This document shows positions 12,368 to 23,800 of a stretch of 64,000 bases of DNA, one piece after another. This stretch comes from Coccinella septempunctata (lineage: Eukaryota > Arthropoda > Insecta > Coleoptera > Coccinellidae): positions 35,229,521 through 35,293,520 of the forward strand of contig NC_058193.1 in assembly GCF_907165205.1 (NCBI RefSeq), read 5' to 3'. The notes beneath the pieces are model-generated. The model was given only the letters and a program-made list of their open reading frames with translations. It ran no database searches and had not been told where the DNA came from. The translations under genes were made by a program, and so were the position numbers. How positions within the stretch are numbered: position 1 is the stretch's first letter; each line of letters opens with the position of its first letter.

Positions 12368-14445
12368 TCGCCCGAAAACTCTTTGAATCGAAAGATCAGT
12401 GCCCAGAAAATATATTGCCCCGAAGGATCACTCGCCAGAAAATACCGCCCACTATCTCCTGATTGGCCGACTGACCAAAGGACAATTGTCTGTCATCTTT
12501 GTCTAACCATTTATGAAGTTTGACAGAAGTTAGGCACAGATTTTTGATATGATTGTACAAGTTGGGGATTTAATTTTAAATTTTGTACAGCTGACAGCTG
12601 ACCATAGATAACCTAACCTGTTTGTTTATATTTACATAACCGTTACAGTCGGTGCCGGAAACTTTCTGATTTTTATTCGACTTATTACACTAATTAAATG
12701 AGACCATTGATATTGATACTTTGAAAGCAATCTGATGATTACATGCATTAAGAGTTCTTCTTTTGGGTACATCAAACTTTCCATTTTCCAAAAATAAAAG
12801 TAGGTATCGAATGAATTGTACAGAACAAGTACCATTCTATTCAGTTATATATATATTTTTTTAGGTAATATTAGATGATCGAAATACTCAAAAATCTGGA
12901 GCATTCTCAAATAACAAAACTAAAATTTTAAATGATAATCAAATGTGATTTAAACCAATACATTTTATCGAGGAGTAGAATGAGTATCTGTTTTCGAAGT
13001 AGTCAGTGAGAGTCTGCAATCTCAAGTTCCCGATACTTATCACTTTCAATCCCTCAAGAAAATGCAGAATTTTCTTGAATTGAATAAATTTTATGGATTA
13101 CAAGAGACAATGTATGAAAACGTTATAACATTCTCCTCAAATATGATTTCCCAAAGAAGATAATATATGAATACTGATGGAAGAATCAATTTCGGCCCGA
13201 AAAATGCCTTTTAATATAAAATATTTCAGCTTATTTCGTGAAAAGTTATTATTCGAACAATTCACTGCTAGGGAGAAAGGGTCTTTTACTGGAGCTCTTT
13301 TATCATACACCAGATTGTGTGGTATCCCGTCACATTAAACTCTACTAAAACTTTATCTCATACTGTTGCTTTACTCATTGTTGGATGTTGAACATTGTTA
13401 TGCTTATTATCATAAAAATATATCGTGGGCAAACAATCAAAACCCACTAAATCCCTTTTTTTTTGGTAAAATGCCATTTTATCACCTGTAAAAGATCTTT
13501 AACTCCAAAACCATCTTTCCAAGCAATCTATAACCTTCATAATTTACATCAAGCCCTCAATAGTCTAACATTCAACAGTAAAAACCTATCAAGTCCACTT
13601 AGGGGAATTCTCAGAATGCAATGGGTTATGATTGTATGCTCACGATATATAGATAGATGCAATCAATCAATCAATCAATGATCGAAGTAACATTTCATTT
13701 ATGTCAACATTACACATTAAGCATGGATTTCACAAAACTCCCATTGTCCGATCAACAATATGACAGTCCCTCGGTTTCCTAAACCAAATCACTGTTACTT
13801 TTGCATTTCTGAATATTTGGAAGGAGTATCAATTGAGAATCATTGAATGGAGGTGTATATAGATCATAATTGGATGCCAGAATGATATTCTGAATGCTCA
13901 TGACTGAATTATCAATTGCAAAGAAATTGACGTTTATATGTCAAGCAAGCTTTGATTCCCAGATCAAGCTTTGTGAAACCGGGGATAAGGCTTACATTAA
14001 TTGTGAATGAGCTGTAAACAGTGAATTATTGATTTGAGACTGTAGGCTTCACAGTTTCATTTTTTCCGAGTACATTCTTGATATATCATTTCATATTTCA
14101 TGTATTTTCAAGTGAAATAGAAATTTTTCATATCTCTTTTCTTTCATTTCACAAATCCTATCACTATTTCAATATTATAATATCTTTGAAAATGGAGATT
14201 TAGCAGAGTGGGAATGGGATTGAAGAGCAACAGAGAGCAAATTTTTCTTGGGATGTGCCAGAATTATTTTTTCTTCAGAGTTATGGGTATATAATAATAA
14301 TGAGGAAAATTTTTCTTGATTGAAATGTTCATTAAGGTTTCATAAAAAAACTATGCTATAATGAGTTTTAATTAATTGAGGGAATAATAGAAAACAGTGT
14401 GTAATTGTAACATTAAGATACGAAAAAGAAGAAATTAAGAATAAT

Positions 14446-14447
14446 AC
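14446..14447. other. Empty site for the tandem array carried by the right arm
   Basis: Read on the minus strand, the left arm runs ATTATTTG then TATTATTC without a break. In the right arm the same two blocks are separated by 20,884-23,943. No base is duplicated or lost at the junction. Confidence 0.9.
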
Positions 14448-14747
14448 AAATAATTATCAGATACAAACAAATAAATTGTATGATGACTGTAAGTTTCAAT
14501 TTTTACAATGGCTTGGACCAGGTGCGTCAAAGCTTCGGCGGGCCTTGGTACATAAAGAAATTACAGGCCCCCCGTTGGTTTTAGGTGTTAGCATTGTATA
14601 AAATACAGGCCGATTCTGCCGAATCGGCTCGGTTTAAAATATTCAGTAAGGGCGATCCTACGGGAGGGGGGATAAAGAGGGTAATTACCCCTCCAGAGCC
14701 CACAACGATTTCGATTTCATTTATGAAAAAACTGAGAAAAAACAATA

Positions 14748-15404
14748 TTATATAATGAAATGAAAAGAAGAGATTCCTTGTACAATTTTAAGAGAAAAAT
14801 ATGCCAGCTCTAGACACTTGCAAATAATGTATTCAGCTGTTTCTGCTTCTGATCGACAGAGACTACAAATCTCATCTCCTGACTCACCCATACGGTGCAA
14901 ATGATATTTGTACCGACAGTGCCCTGTCAGCAGTCCCACCATCACCCGAGGCTCAGCTCGTGACAACTTTAGCAGTTTTCTGGTGTAGGTCGATGAAATA
15001 ATCATCATGAATTTCTTTGACTGAGTAAGTCCAGGAGTGTTTCTACAGAGGGTTAGTCTGTTGTTCAACTCCCATTGTTGGATCCCATTTGTATTGGTAC
15101 TTTCCGAGCCCACAGAAAGGCTAAGGTCCAGCAGGATGCTCTTTTTGCAAGTTCATCGGCTTTCTCGTTTCCTTCAACAACACTATATAGTGCCCTGGGT
15201 ACCCATATATAGTAGAGTCACTTTGTTGTCTCTGGCCAGTTGCTTTATGGTATTACGGCACTCCCATGTCAACAGAGATCTCTGGCAGTGTGATTCCAGG
15301 GAACTCGGCGTGGCCTGGCTGTCCTTGGTGATATAGATATGCGCACCTTTGAAGTTCATTTTAAGACACTCCTGAGCGCATACGTAAACAGCCAATGTCT
15401 AGGT
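14748..15404 (-). pseudogene. LINE A fragment, inverted copy: RNase H end and C-terminal Zn motif
   Basis: Minus-strand copy of the 3' part of a non-LTR retrotransposon. 15,395-15,183 gives an RNase H-like segment (AVYVCAQECLKMNF...SQATPSSLES...WECRNTIKQLARDNKVTLLYM). In another frame VEGNEKADELAKRAS follows, so a frameshift splits the domain. 15,113-14,748 encodes the usual tail with GLLTGHCRYKYHLHRMG and the cysteine motif CSLCRSEAETAEYIICKC. It duplicates the plus-strand copy at 19,929-20,582 and is not functional. Confidence 0.8.
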
Positions 15405-15457
15405 TAGACATGGGCAAACTTTTTGAGGGGAGGGCCAGATAAAATGAAAAATTACCA

Positions 15458-15577
15458 ATTCACTATCACCTCTGCTGTGGAGTCTGGTCATGGACGATCT
15501 TCTGAAGAGGCTAACGGCAGGTGGCTCTTATAGCCCTGGCATACGCCGATGACATAGTGGTGACTGTGAGAGGCAAG
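15458..15577 (+). pseudogene. LINE A fragment: reverse transcriptase palm with YADD
   Basis: The plus strand reads PLLWSLVMDDLLKRLTAGG, then after a one-base shift ALAYADDIVVTVRGK. These are the conserved LSPLLW and YADD blocks of RNase-H-bearing non-LTR reverse transcriptases. It is followed by the poly-T end of LINE B. It is probably the upstream remnant of the same element whose 3' end lies at 19,590-20,582. Confidence 0.7.
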
Positions 15578-15580
15578 CTT

Positions 15581-18105
15581 TTTTTTTTTCTTGGTGTAGC
15601 AGGAGGAAAATCTGCAAAACAGACGAATACATCCTCTCCTGAGGGGGAACAGTGTGGGGATTCTCACTCTCTGAGCTCGAGACCCACTAAAAACCCTTAA
15701 CTGCTTCTTCATAGGTTCCGGGCATTTTGCCTATTAACCAGTTGACTCTTATGGTTTCTGGACTCTCACACGATCATAGTCGTGTTGATAGTTGTATGCT
15801 GCCTATAGCTTTTATAGGCTAAGCTCTTCTTTCGTTACATTTAAATCCTGAACTGATCTCTCGGTCTTCGGAGGTAGGTTTTTGACCTTCAAGCTTCTTC
15901 CGTTGGATCGTAGTCGACTAATCTTCGTAGTTCCTCATTTGGATGTTGTTTGGTTTTGTCGAATATCCTTTCCGCCTTTCTCTTCATAAATTCAGTAACT
16001 GGTTCCTATTCCACGATTTGTTTGTTCCTAACAAACTAGGGTACGTACGTACCCTAGTATCATCGCCATTCTAAGGAGTTTATTTTCAGTGGCCTGTATT
16101 CTCTTGATGTGGGTCTTGGCTGCGAAGCCCCATGCCACCGATCCATATGTTAGTTGTGGTCGCGCAATAGTTTTAATCATCGTCAACTTGATGTTCTTAT
16201 TCATATGACTTCTTCTGCCTATGAGTGGATAAAGTTTACTCATTGCGGCTTTCGTTTTATCGACAGCACATTGGATGTGGTTTTTCCATGTGAGTCCTTT
16301 GTCAAGCGTCACTCCTAGGTATGTTGCTTCATTTTTCCATTCAACCTCTTCTCCATCAACTTCAAGGTTTTCTTCCATCCACAATCTTCTCTTTTGCAGT
16401 GATATTGCATGAGTCTTTCTTCCATTGATTTGGATTTTCCATTTGATGCACCATTTGAGTATTTCATCTATGCATGGCTTCCTGAAGTCTCCGTTGTATG
16501 ATCTCTGGGCGTCGATGTCTGAACGCTATTTCTGTGTCATCTGCATACAAGGTGAGCATATTTCTAGCATTCTTCGGGATATCATAAACGTATATTACGT
16601 AAAGCAGAGGTCCAAGTACCGATCCTTGAGGCACACCCGCTTCCAATTGTCTGGTTTAAGAGGTTGCTCCATCTATCTTCACATAAAAGTTTCTATTCCT
16701 CAAATAGTTCCTTATAATCTTGCATAGCTTGGTCGAATATCCTGCTTTTTTCATCTTGTAGATTAGGCCTTCGTGTCATACTCTATCAAAAGCTCTCTCG
16801 ATATCCATCAGAACTAATCCTGTGGCCTGTTTGGTCTGCATTTCTTCGGTGACGTATTCTATGAGCCGTAGTATTTGGAGTTCAGTCGAATGTTCTCGTC
16901 GAAATCCAAATTGTTCGGGTGGAATTATCTTCAACATTTCTGTTTCCTCATTCAGCCTTTTGGCGATAACCCTCTCGACGATTTTTCCTAGTGCTGATAG
17001 TAGGCTGATTGGTCTATAATTTTGAGGAAATTTCCGTTCCTTTCCAGGCTTATTGAAAACTATCATTTCTGCAGTTTTCCATCTCTTTGGGTAGAATTCG
17101 GTCCTCATCACTCCATTTTTTATATTCGTCAAGGCTGCTATTCCTTTTCTAGGCAATTTCTTCAACATATAATTCGTTATCCTATCTTCTCCCGGTGCTT
17201 TCCGGTTTTTCAGTTTCATTATGATCTCTCTGATTTCTGTTGGTGAAGCCGGTTTTGGAATGATTTCGGTATCCGGTGGTTCCATCATCAGTTATTCTTC
17301 TTCTAGATCTTCATTGTCATCATAATTTCTGTAGTTTATTCTGGCTTCTCTCTCAATTGAGTCGGCAAGTGCCTCGGCTTTTTCAAGTCTCGTATATACC
17401 ATTCCGTTTGCTCCTTGCAGTGGAGGTATAACTGTCCGTTCTCGTCGTAAGCGTTTTTGCATTTTCCAAGCCGAGTGATCTTTTGTGTTCAGTTCACTTA
17501 ATCTCTGGTGCCATCTTTTATTACGCAGTTCTGTTAAAGCATTTTTCAATATCTGACTATGCTTTTTCAGTTTCTTCTTGTCTTCTTCTCTTTTTGTTGT
17601 TCTGTAGAGTCTTCTGTTCTTTTTTATAAGTTCCTTTATATCCCTTGGCGTATCTCCATGTGAATGTTTCGGAATTGGTTTCCTTATTCTCTTGGTGCTT
17701 TCTTCATAGGCTTCTTTTATTTGATTTTCCAATTTTTCAACTGCTTCATCTAATTCATCTCGGGTGTTTATTCGGGGAATTTCCGTGATTTTCTCCTGAA
17801 GTAAATTCTTATATTTCTCCCAGTCTGTGCGATCCTTGGTTTGTGTCTCTTCTTCGTTTCTTGGGCCATGTCCCACTATGAATTCTATGGGAATGGGGTC
17901 TGAAGTTCCGTCTTCTATTGTATCAATGCTGATTTCTTCAGTGATGTCTTTCATTACGACAATGTCCAGTACATCGGGTAGTCCATTTACTCTTGGTATG
18001 TAGGTCGGTATATCAGGTCCTATCACAACTGCATTAAGTTTTTCAGCATAAATCTTTAGTCTTCTCCCGTTGGTATTTTCCACCCTATTGTTCCATTCCT
18101 GCTGC
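15581..18105 (-). mobile_element. LINE B: 5'-truncated Jockey-like retrotransposon
   Basis: On the minus strand, from high to low coordinates: the C-terminal part of the endonuclease (EWNNRVENTNGRRL...GLPDVLDIVVMKDI), a charged linker, then the reverse transcriptase (RKAPGEDRITNYMLKKLP, NYRPISLLSALGKIVE, FGFRREHSTELQI, DIERAFDRV, AGVPQGSVLGPLLY, LTLYADDTEIAF) and the thumb region near 16,384-16,028 (ATYLGVTLDKGLTWKNHI). The poly-T at 15,581-15,591 is the poly(A) tail. The ORF has an in-frame TAA at 17,292-17,294 and later frameshifts, and ORF1 and the endonuclease start are missing. It is dead and lies inside LINE A. Confidence 0.85.
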
Positions 18106-18107
18106 AG

Positions 18108-18200
18108 AAACAGCAAAGGCTGGCCTGTGTTGGTGCTAGGGGAGCTATCCATACATCTCCTACAGCAGCGCTTGAGGCCACACTTGATCTGCCTTCCCTA
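18108..18200 (+). pseudogene. LINE A fragment: conserved thumb block
   Basis: The plus strand encodes KQQRLACVGARGAIHTSPT followed by AALEATLDLPSLHLHV. This matches the RLAC...GAMRTTPTAALE...LPPLHLHV block found between reverse transcriptase and RNase H in insect non-LTR elements. It abuts the truncated start of LINE B on the left. The order palm, thumb, RNase H on the plus strand supports one disrupted element. Confidence 0.65.
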
Positions 18201-18333
18201 CACTTACATGTGAGGAAATGTAGTGTAACGGGGTTTTCCTCGGCTGACTCGAGCGCCAGCTTTTCTTTAAGGGAGAATAGCAAACCTACCCTGGCAGCTA
18301 CTAGCCGGAGACAGGGTTCCCTGGTGTCTAGGG

Positions 18334-19292
18334 TGTTAGCGACGCACAATGATGGGCAGAATCAACGTATACCTACAACTTTTATTTGTCGATTCGTAAA
18401 AGGGGAACACAAATAACACTATTACAGAATTCAGTGACTCGAAATCAGTGAAATTTACAGGGCAAAACGGACGGAATAACACTGGATCCGATCTCAAACG
18501 TTATACGGGGGTTAACGGACTTGTTCGCCAGCCAGAACCTGAGACGTACACTTGACGGACAGATATTGGACTTCAGCCAGGTTAGGGGATGAAAGACAGC
18601 ACAGAAATACGACGGCTCACCCTTAGGCTCGTTCGGCACTCCCCGGATATCCACACCAGCAGAATGCCTCCCTAACCGTAGAGGTGAACACAGGAACGGG
18701 GTAAAAAGGACGGGAACTGAGGAAAGGGTGCGCCACCCCAAAGTGTCCTCGGTACCCCCCGGGTATCCACACCAGCAGGGTATTTTAACGACAGTAGGGG
18801 TGGAACTAGATAAGACGGGAAATTTCGGGAAAGGGTGAGCCACCCCAAAGTGCCTTCGCCTACCCCCCGGGTATCCACACCAGCAGGGTACGTTAATGAC
18901 AATAGGGGTGGAACTCAGACTCGGGTATAAGAGGGATGTCGACGGAAAACTGAAGTTTCAATAAAAAAAAAACTAACGGAGTGTCGTCTTACCTCTGGGC
19001 TATATTCGGCCACTTACACTCACAACTCTCGAATTCACCCGAATGGTACACGGTAATTACTGAGAGAAAACAAAACTAAAAATTTATATTCTGAACGGCA
19101 AAAAATGAACCCAAAACTCAAAAGAAATCTTATGCTAAAACTCAACGGCGTAAGGTAAGAGTGAAAATCGGAAGTCAAGCGAAAGTCGTAAGTTATAACA
19201 ACCAGGAAAATAAATCGTAAGTGAAGTGGCCTGCGGGGGAACATCTGATTTTATACCCACAGGGGGGGTGCGGAAATCAGATGTGCCCGACA
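18334..19292 (-). mobile_element. LTR-like block, minus orientation
   Basis: The plus strand begins TGTTAG at 18,334 and ends CGACA at 19,292, the TG...CA form of an LTR. On the minus strand there is a TATA box (GGGTATAAAATCAG) near 19,250 and an AATAAA within CGACAAATAAAAGTTG near 18,385, in promoter-to-poly(A) order. No matching target duplication flanks it. It may be a solo or truncated LTR, and sequence from 18,210 to 18,333 may be adjoining internal leader. Confidence 0.5.
18620..18945 (-). repeat. Three tandem ~107-bp repeats inside the LTR-like block
   Basis: Three copies contain CCGG(G/A)TATCCACACCAGCAG, centred near 18,655, 18,767 and 18,875. Two of them are very similar throughout (GCCACCCCAAAGTG ... 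TAGGGGTGGAACT) and the first is more diverged. The spacing is about 107 bp. There are no spacers of the CRISPR kind. Confidence 0.75.
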
Positions 19293-19375
19293 GTCGAAAT
19301 TCGGTAAATTTGCGTCGATGAAAACGTCTTAATTTCGACTTATCTGTGCTAGCGAACAAAAAAACCTCGGTTATC

Positions 19376-19487
19376 TTCCAATTCAGGATGTTTTATACGG
19401 TGCGACATCGTTTTTAGGAAATAAAAACGGAATAAAAACGGTACGGTATGTTTACAATTCCAAACGATGTCGGAATCCTGAATTGGA
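19376..19487. repeat. Imperfect inverted repeat between LTR-like block and LINE A
   Basis: TTCCAATTCAGGAT near 19,376 is mirrored by ATCCTGAATTGGAA near 19,474, and inside it GCGACATCGTTTT is mirrored by AAACGATGTCGG. This forms a roughly 110-bp imperfect palindrome of unknown origin. Confidence 0.6.
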
Positions 19488-19589
19488 AATTCGAAAAGAT
19501 ATTTTTCGGAAATTAATTCGAAACAAAATTATTTAAAAATGAAAACTAAAATAATTATTCTAAAATGAGGGAATAGGTTTGAAAACCCA

Positions 19590-20582
19590 TTTTCTCATTA
19601 CAGTAGCCTTCTAGAAGCAATAAGAACATCTCTTAACGGGAATCTCCTACACGAAAACTGGGTTGGACATATGAGGATATTGAATCCACTGGACTCAAAC
19701 CTCTTGGAAAAACCATCGGATGTTTATACCAATCATTTTCGATTTCGAAACGCCCTTTGAAACGATTAAAGCTGACCGTCCTAGTGCAATATAACTTTTC
19801 TAAATCGTTTGGACAAAAAGTCATCCACGTGGTTTACTGATGGATCAAAAATAGGCATTGGCATTGGCGAATATGGACCTAAATTGAGGATCTCCAAAGC
19901 CCTGGGAGGTGAACCCTCTATTTTGAAGACCTAGACACTGGCTGTTTACGTATGCGCTCAGGAGTGTCTTAAAATGAACTTCAAAGGTGCGCATATCTAT
20001 ATCACCAAGGACAGCCAGGCCACGCCGAGGTCCCTGGAATCACACTGCCAGAGATCTCTGTTGACATGGGAGTGCCGTAATACCATAAAGCAACTGGCCA
20101 GAGACAACAAAGTGACTCTACTATATATGGGTACCCAGGGCACTATATAGTGTTGTTGAAGGAAACGAGAAAGCCGATGAACTTGCAAAAAGAGCATCCT
20201 GCTGGACCTTAGCCTTTCTGTGGGCTCGGAAAGTACCAATACAAATGGGATCCAACAATGGGAGTTGAACAACAGACTAACCCTCTGGAGAAACACTCCT
20301 GGACTTACTCAGTCAAAGAAATTCATGATGATTTCATCGACCTACACCAGAAAACTGCTAAACTTGTCACGAGCTGAGCCTCGGGTGATGGTGGGACTGC
20401 TGACAGGGCACTGTCGGTACAAATATCATTTGCACCGTATGGGTGAGTCAGGAGATGAGATTTGTAGTCTCTGTCGATCAGAAGCAGAAACAGCTGAATA
20501 CATTATTTGCAAGTGTCCAGAGCTGGCATATTTTTCTCTTAAAATTGTACAAGGAATCTCTTCTTTTCATTTCATTATATAA
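19590..20582 (+). pseudogene. LINE A fragment, original copy: RNase H and C-terminal tail
   Basis: Plus-strand remnant of a RNase-H-bearing non-LTR element. It starts with the linker block WVGHMRILNPLDS...LEKPSDVYTNHF, then RNase H pieces WFTDGSK, ISKALGGEPSI, AVYVCAQECLKMN, SQATPRSLES and VEGNEKADELAKRAS spread over shifted frames. It ends with the tail GLLTGHCRYKYHLHRMG and CSLCRSEAETAEYIICKC before a stop at 20,580-20,582. Sequence from 19,929 on is duplicated in inverted orientation at 14,748-15,404; the part before 19,929 is unique, which suggests this is the source copy. Confidence 0.8.
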
Positions 20583-20883
20583 TATTGTTTTTTCTCAGTT
20601 TTTTCATAAATGAAATCGAAATCGTTGTGGGCTCTGGAGGGGTAATTACCCTCTTTATCCCCCCTCCCGTAGGATCGCCCTTACTGAATATTTTAAACCG
20701 AGCCGATTCGGCAAAATCGGCCTGTATTTTATACAATGCTAACACCTAAAACCAACGGGGGGCCTGTAATTTCTTTATGTACCAAGGCCCGCCGAAGCTT
20801 TGACGCACCTGGTCCAAGCCATTGTAAAAATTGAAACTTACAGTCATCATACAATTTATTTGTTTGTATCTGATAATTATTTG

Positions 20884-23800
20884 TTAATTAATACTATAAC
20901 GTTGATAAAAAATGATCACTGAATCGTATCAAATTTTTTGCCATGTTGAAGTGTCGGTGGAGGGTATGGGAAATTTGAAATGGCGAGCGCCGAAGGCGCG
21001 TGGCCGGGTAGAGCGGTAAATGGAACGCAAGAGTAAGAATCGAGCTTTCCGAAAATGCCTAGATCGTATTTTTACCCCGTCTAGAAGTGTCCGAAAATTG
21101 CGTGAGAAAATCGCGAAATTCACGATTTTCGCGAAAAGGTACCAATTTGATTTGATTAGCTTGAGAGATCCGCGTTAGCTCGAGAGCCGGGATGGGTATC
21201 GAACTAAGCTCGAAGAACCCGAAATTAAAATAGGCCTGTTTTTTTTCCCGGAGCCCGAACGATATTACCTAAAAAAGCGTAAGAGTTTTGAAAATTTTTG
21301 ACGTCTATTAAAAATCGAGTGACATTCCACAAAATTAATTTATTTTCTATTGATTATCAGAGAAAATTAAGTACACTTTGACAATCGATGTCAGAGTGTG
21401 ATTTAAAGGTTAACGTCAGTTTTGACGGCTTGGCAGCGATCACAGAACGAGGTGCCTTAAATCGATCGGGCTTTTAAAAAACGTTTTTGGCCTAGATATT
21501 TATAAAAGGGGAATCGAGCGAGGGCCGAAGGCCCGAGCTACGAACATAAGGCGTATCGCGAGGGCCGTAGGCCCGAGCTACGGACGAAAGGCGAATCTGT
21601 CAGTAAAGGTGAATCTACCTACAAGGTGGATCTCCTGGCTATACTAGTTAATACTATAACGTTGATAAAAAATGATCACTGAATCGTATCAAATTTTTTG
21701 CCACGTTGAAGTGTCGGTGGAGGGTATGGGAAATTTGAAATGGCGAGCGCCGAAGGAGCGTGGCCGGGTAGAGCGGTAAATGGAACGCAAGAGTAAGAAT
21801 CGAGCTTTCCGAAAATGCCTAGATCGTATTTTTACCCCGTCTAGAAGTGTCCGAAAATTGCGTGAGAAAATCGCGAAATTCACGATTTTCGCGAAAAGGT
21901 ACCAATTTGATTTGATTAGCTTGAGAGATCCGCGGTAGCTCGAGAGCCGGGATGGGTGTCGAACTAAGCTCGAAGAACCCGAAATTAAAATAGGCCTGTT
22001 TTTTTTCCCGGAGCCCGAACGATATTACCTAAAAAAGCGTAAGAATTTTGAAAATTTTTGACGTCTATTAAAAATCGAGTGACATTCCACAAAATTAAAT
22101 TATTTTCTATTGATTATCAGAGAAAATTAAGTGAAAGTGCACTTTGACAATCGATGTCAGAGTGTGATTTAAAGGTTAACGTCAGTTTTGACGGCTTGGC
22201 AGCGATCACAGAACGAGGTGCCTTAAATCGATCGGGCTTTTAAAAAACGTTTTTGGCCTAGATATTTATAAAAGGGGAATCGAGCGAGGGCCGAAGGCCC
22301 GAGCTACGAACAAAAGGCGTATCGCGAGGGCCGAAGGCCCGAGCTACGGACGAAAGGCGAATCTGCCAGTAAAGGTGAATCTACCTACAAGGTGGATCTC
22401 CTGGCTATACTAGTTAATACTATAACGTTGATAAAAAATGATCACTGAATCGTATCAAATTTTTTGCCACGTTGAAGTGTCGGTGGAGGGTATGGGAAAT
22501 TTGAAATGGCGAGCGCCGAAGGGCGTGGCCGGGTAGAGCGGTAAATGGAACGCAAGAGTAAGAATCGAGCTTTCCGAAAATGCCTAGATCGTATTTTTAC
22601 CCCGTCTAGAAGTGTCCGAAAATTGCGTGAGAAAATCGCGAAATTCACGATTTTCGCGAAAAGGTACCAATTTGATTTGATTAGCTTGAGAGATCCGCGG
22701 TAGCTCGAGAGCCGGGATGGGTGTCGAACTAAGCTCGAAGAACCCGAAATTAAAATAGGCCTGTTTTTTTTCCCGGAGCCCGAACGATATTACCTAAAAA
22801 AGCGTAAGAATTTTGAAAATTTTTGACGTCTATTAAAAATCGAGTGACATTCCACAAAATTAAATTATTTTCTATTGATTATCAGAGAAAATTAAGTGAA
22901 AGTGCACTTTGACAATCGATGTCAGAGTGTGATTTAAAGGTTAACGTCAGTTTTGACGGCTTGGCAGCGATCACAGAACGAGGTGCCTTAAATCGATCGG
23001 GCTTTTAAAAAACGTTTTTGGCCTAGATATTTATAAAAGGGGAATCGAGCGAGGGCCGAAGGCCCGAGCTACGAACAAAAGGCGTATCGCGAGGGCCGAA
23101 GGCCCGAGCTACGGACGAAAGGCGAATCTGCCAGTAAAGGTGAATCTACCTACAAGGTGGATCTCCTGGCTATACTAGTTAATACTATAACGTTGATAAA
23201 AAATGATCACTGAATCGTATCAAATTTTTTGCCACGTTGAAGTGTCGGTGGAGGGTATGGGAAATTTGAAATGGCGAGCGCCGAAGGGCGTGGCCGGGTA
23301 GAGCGGTAAATGGAACGCAAGAGTAAGAATCGAGCTTTCCGAAAATGCCTAGATCGTATTTTTACCCCGTCTAGAAGTGTCCGAAAATTGCGTGAGAAAA
23401 TCGCGAAATTCACGATTTTCGCGAAAAGGTACCAATTTGATTTGATTAGCTTGAGAGATCCGCGGTAGCTCGAGAGCCGGGATGGGTGTCGAACTAAGCT
23501 CGAAGAACCCGAAATTAAAATAGGCCTGTTTTTTTTCCCGGAGCCCGAACGATATTACCTAAAAAAGCGTAAGAATTTTGAAAATTTTTGACGTCTATTA
23601 AAAATCGAGTGACATTCCACAAAATTAAATTATTTTCTATTGATTATCAGAGAAAATTAAGTGAAAGTGCACTTTGACAATCGATGTCAGAGTGTGATTT
23701 AAAGGTTAACGTCAGTTTTGACGGCTTGGCAGCGATCACAGAACGAGGTGCCTTAAATCGATCATGCTTTTAAAAAACGTTTTTGGCCTAGATATTTATA

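Larger units (their letters stand above)
12368..15404 (+). repeat. Giant inverted repeat, left arm (3,037 bp)
   Basis: This arm is the reverse complement of 19,929-26,022 with only scattered single-base differences (for example near 12,555, 12,890 and 13,985), once the 3,060-bp array in the right arm is removed. It contains an inverted copy of the LINE A 3' part (14,748-15,404), an (ATCA)n run near 13,660 and about 2 kb of non-coding sequence. Small ORFs at 12,632-12,835 and 13,463-13,681 occur in both arms but have no protein-like features. Confidence 0.95.

Noticed and set aside
12632..13681. ORFs of 67 and 72 codons present in both palindrome arms (also at 25,555 and 24,709)
   Set aside because: Conservation between arms reflects the recent duplication. 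The 72-codon frame runs through an (ATCA)n microsatellite and neither has family features.
15037..15336. 99-codon ORF at 15,037 and its mirror at 19,997
   Set aside because: They are antisense shadows of the LINE A RNase H and tail sequence.
18620..18945. CRISPR-like regularly spaced repeats
   Set aside because: Repeats of about 107 bp without unique spacers, in a eukaryotic LTR-like block; these are tandem repeats.
20929..23413. Four nearly identical 64-68-codon minus-strand ORFs in the tandem array
   Set aside because: They recur only because the unit repeats. The later units change frame near the C-terminus through small indels, so they are not under coding constraint.
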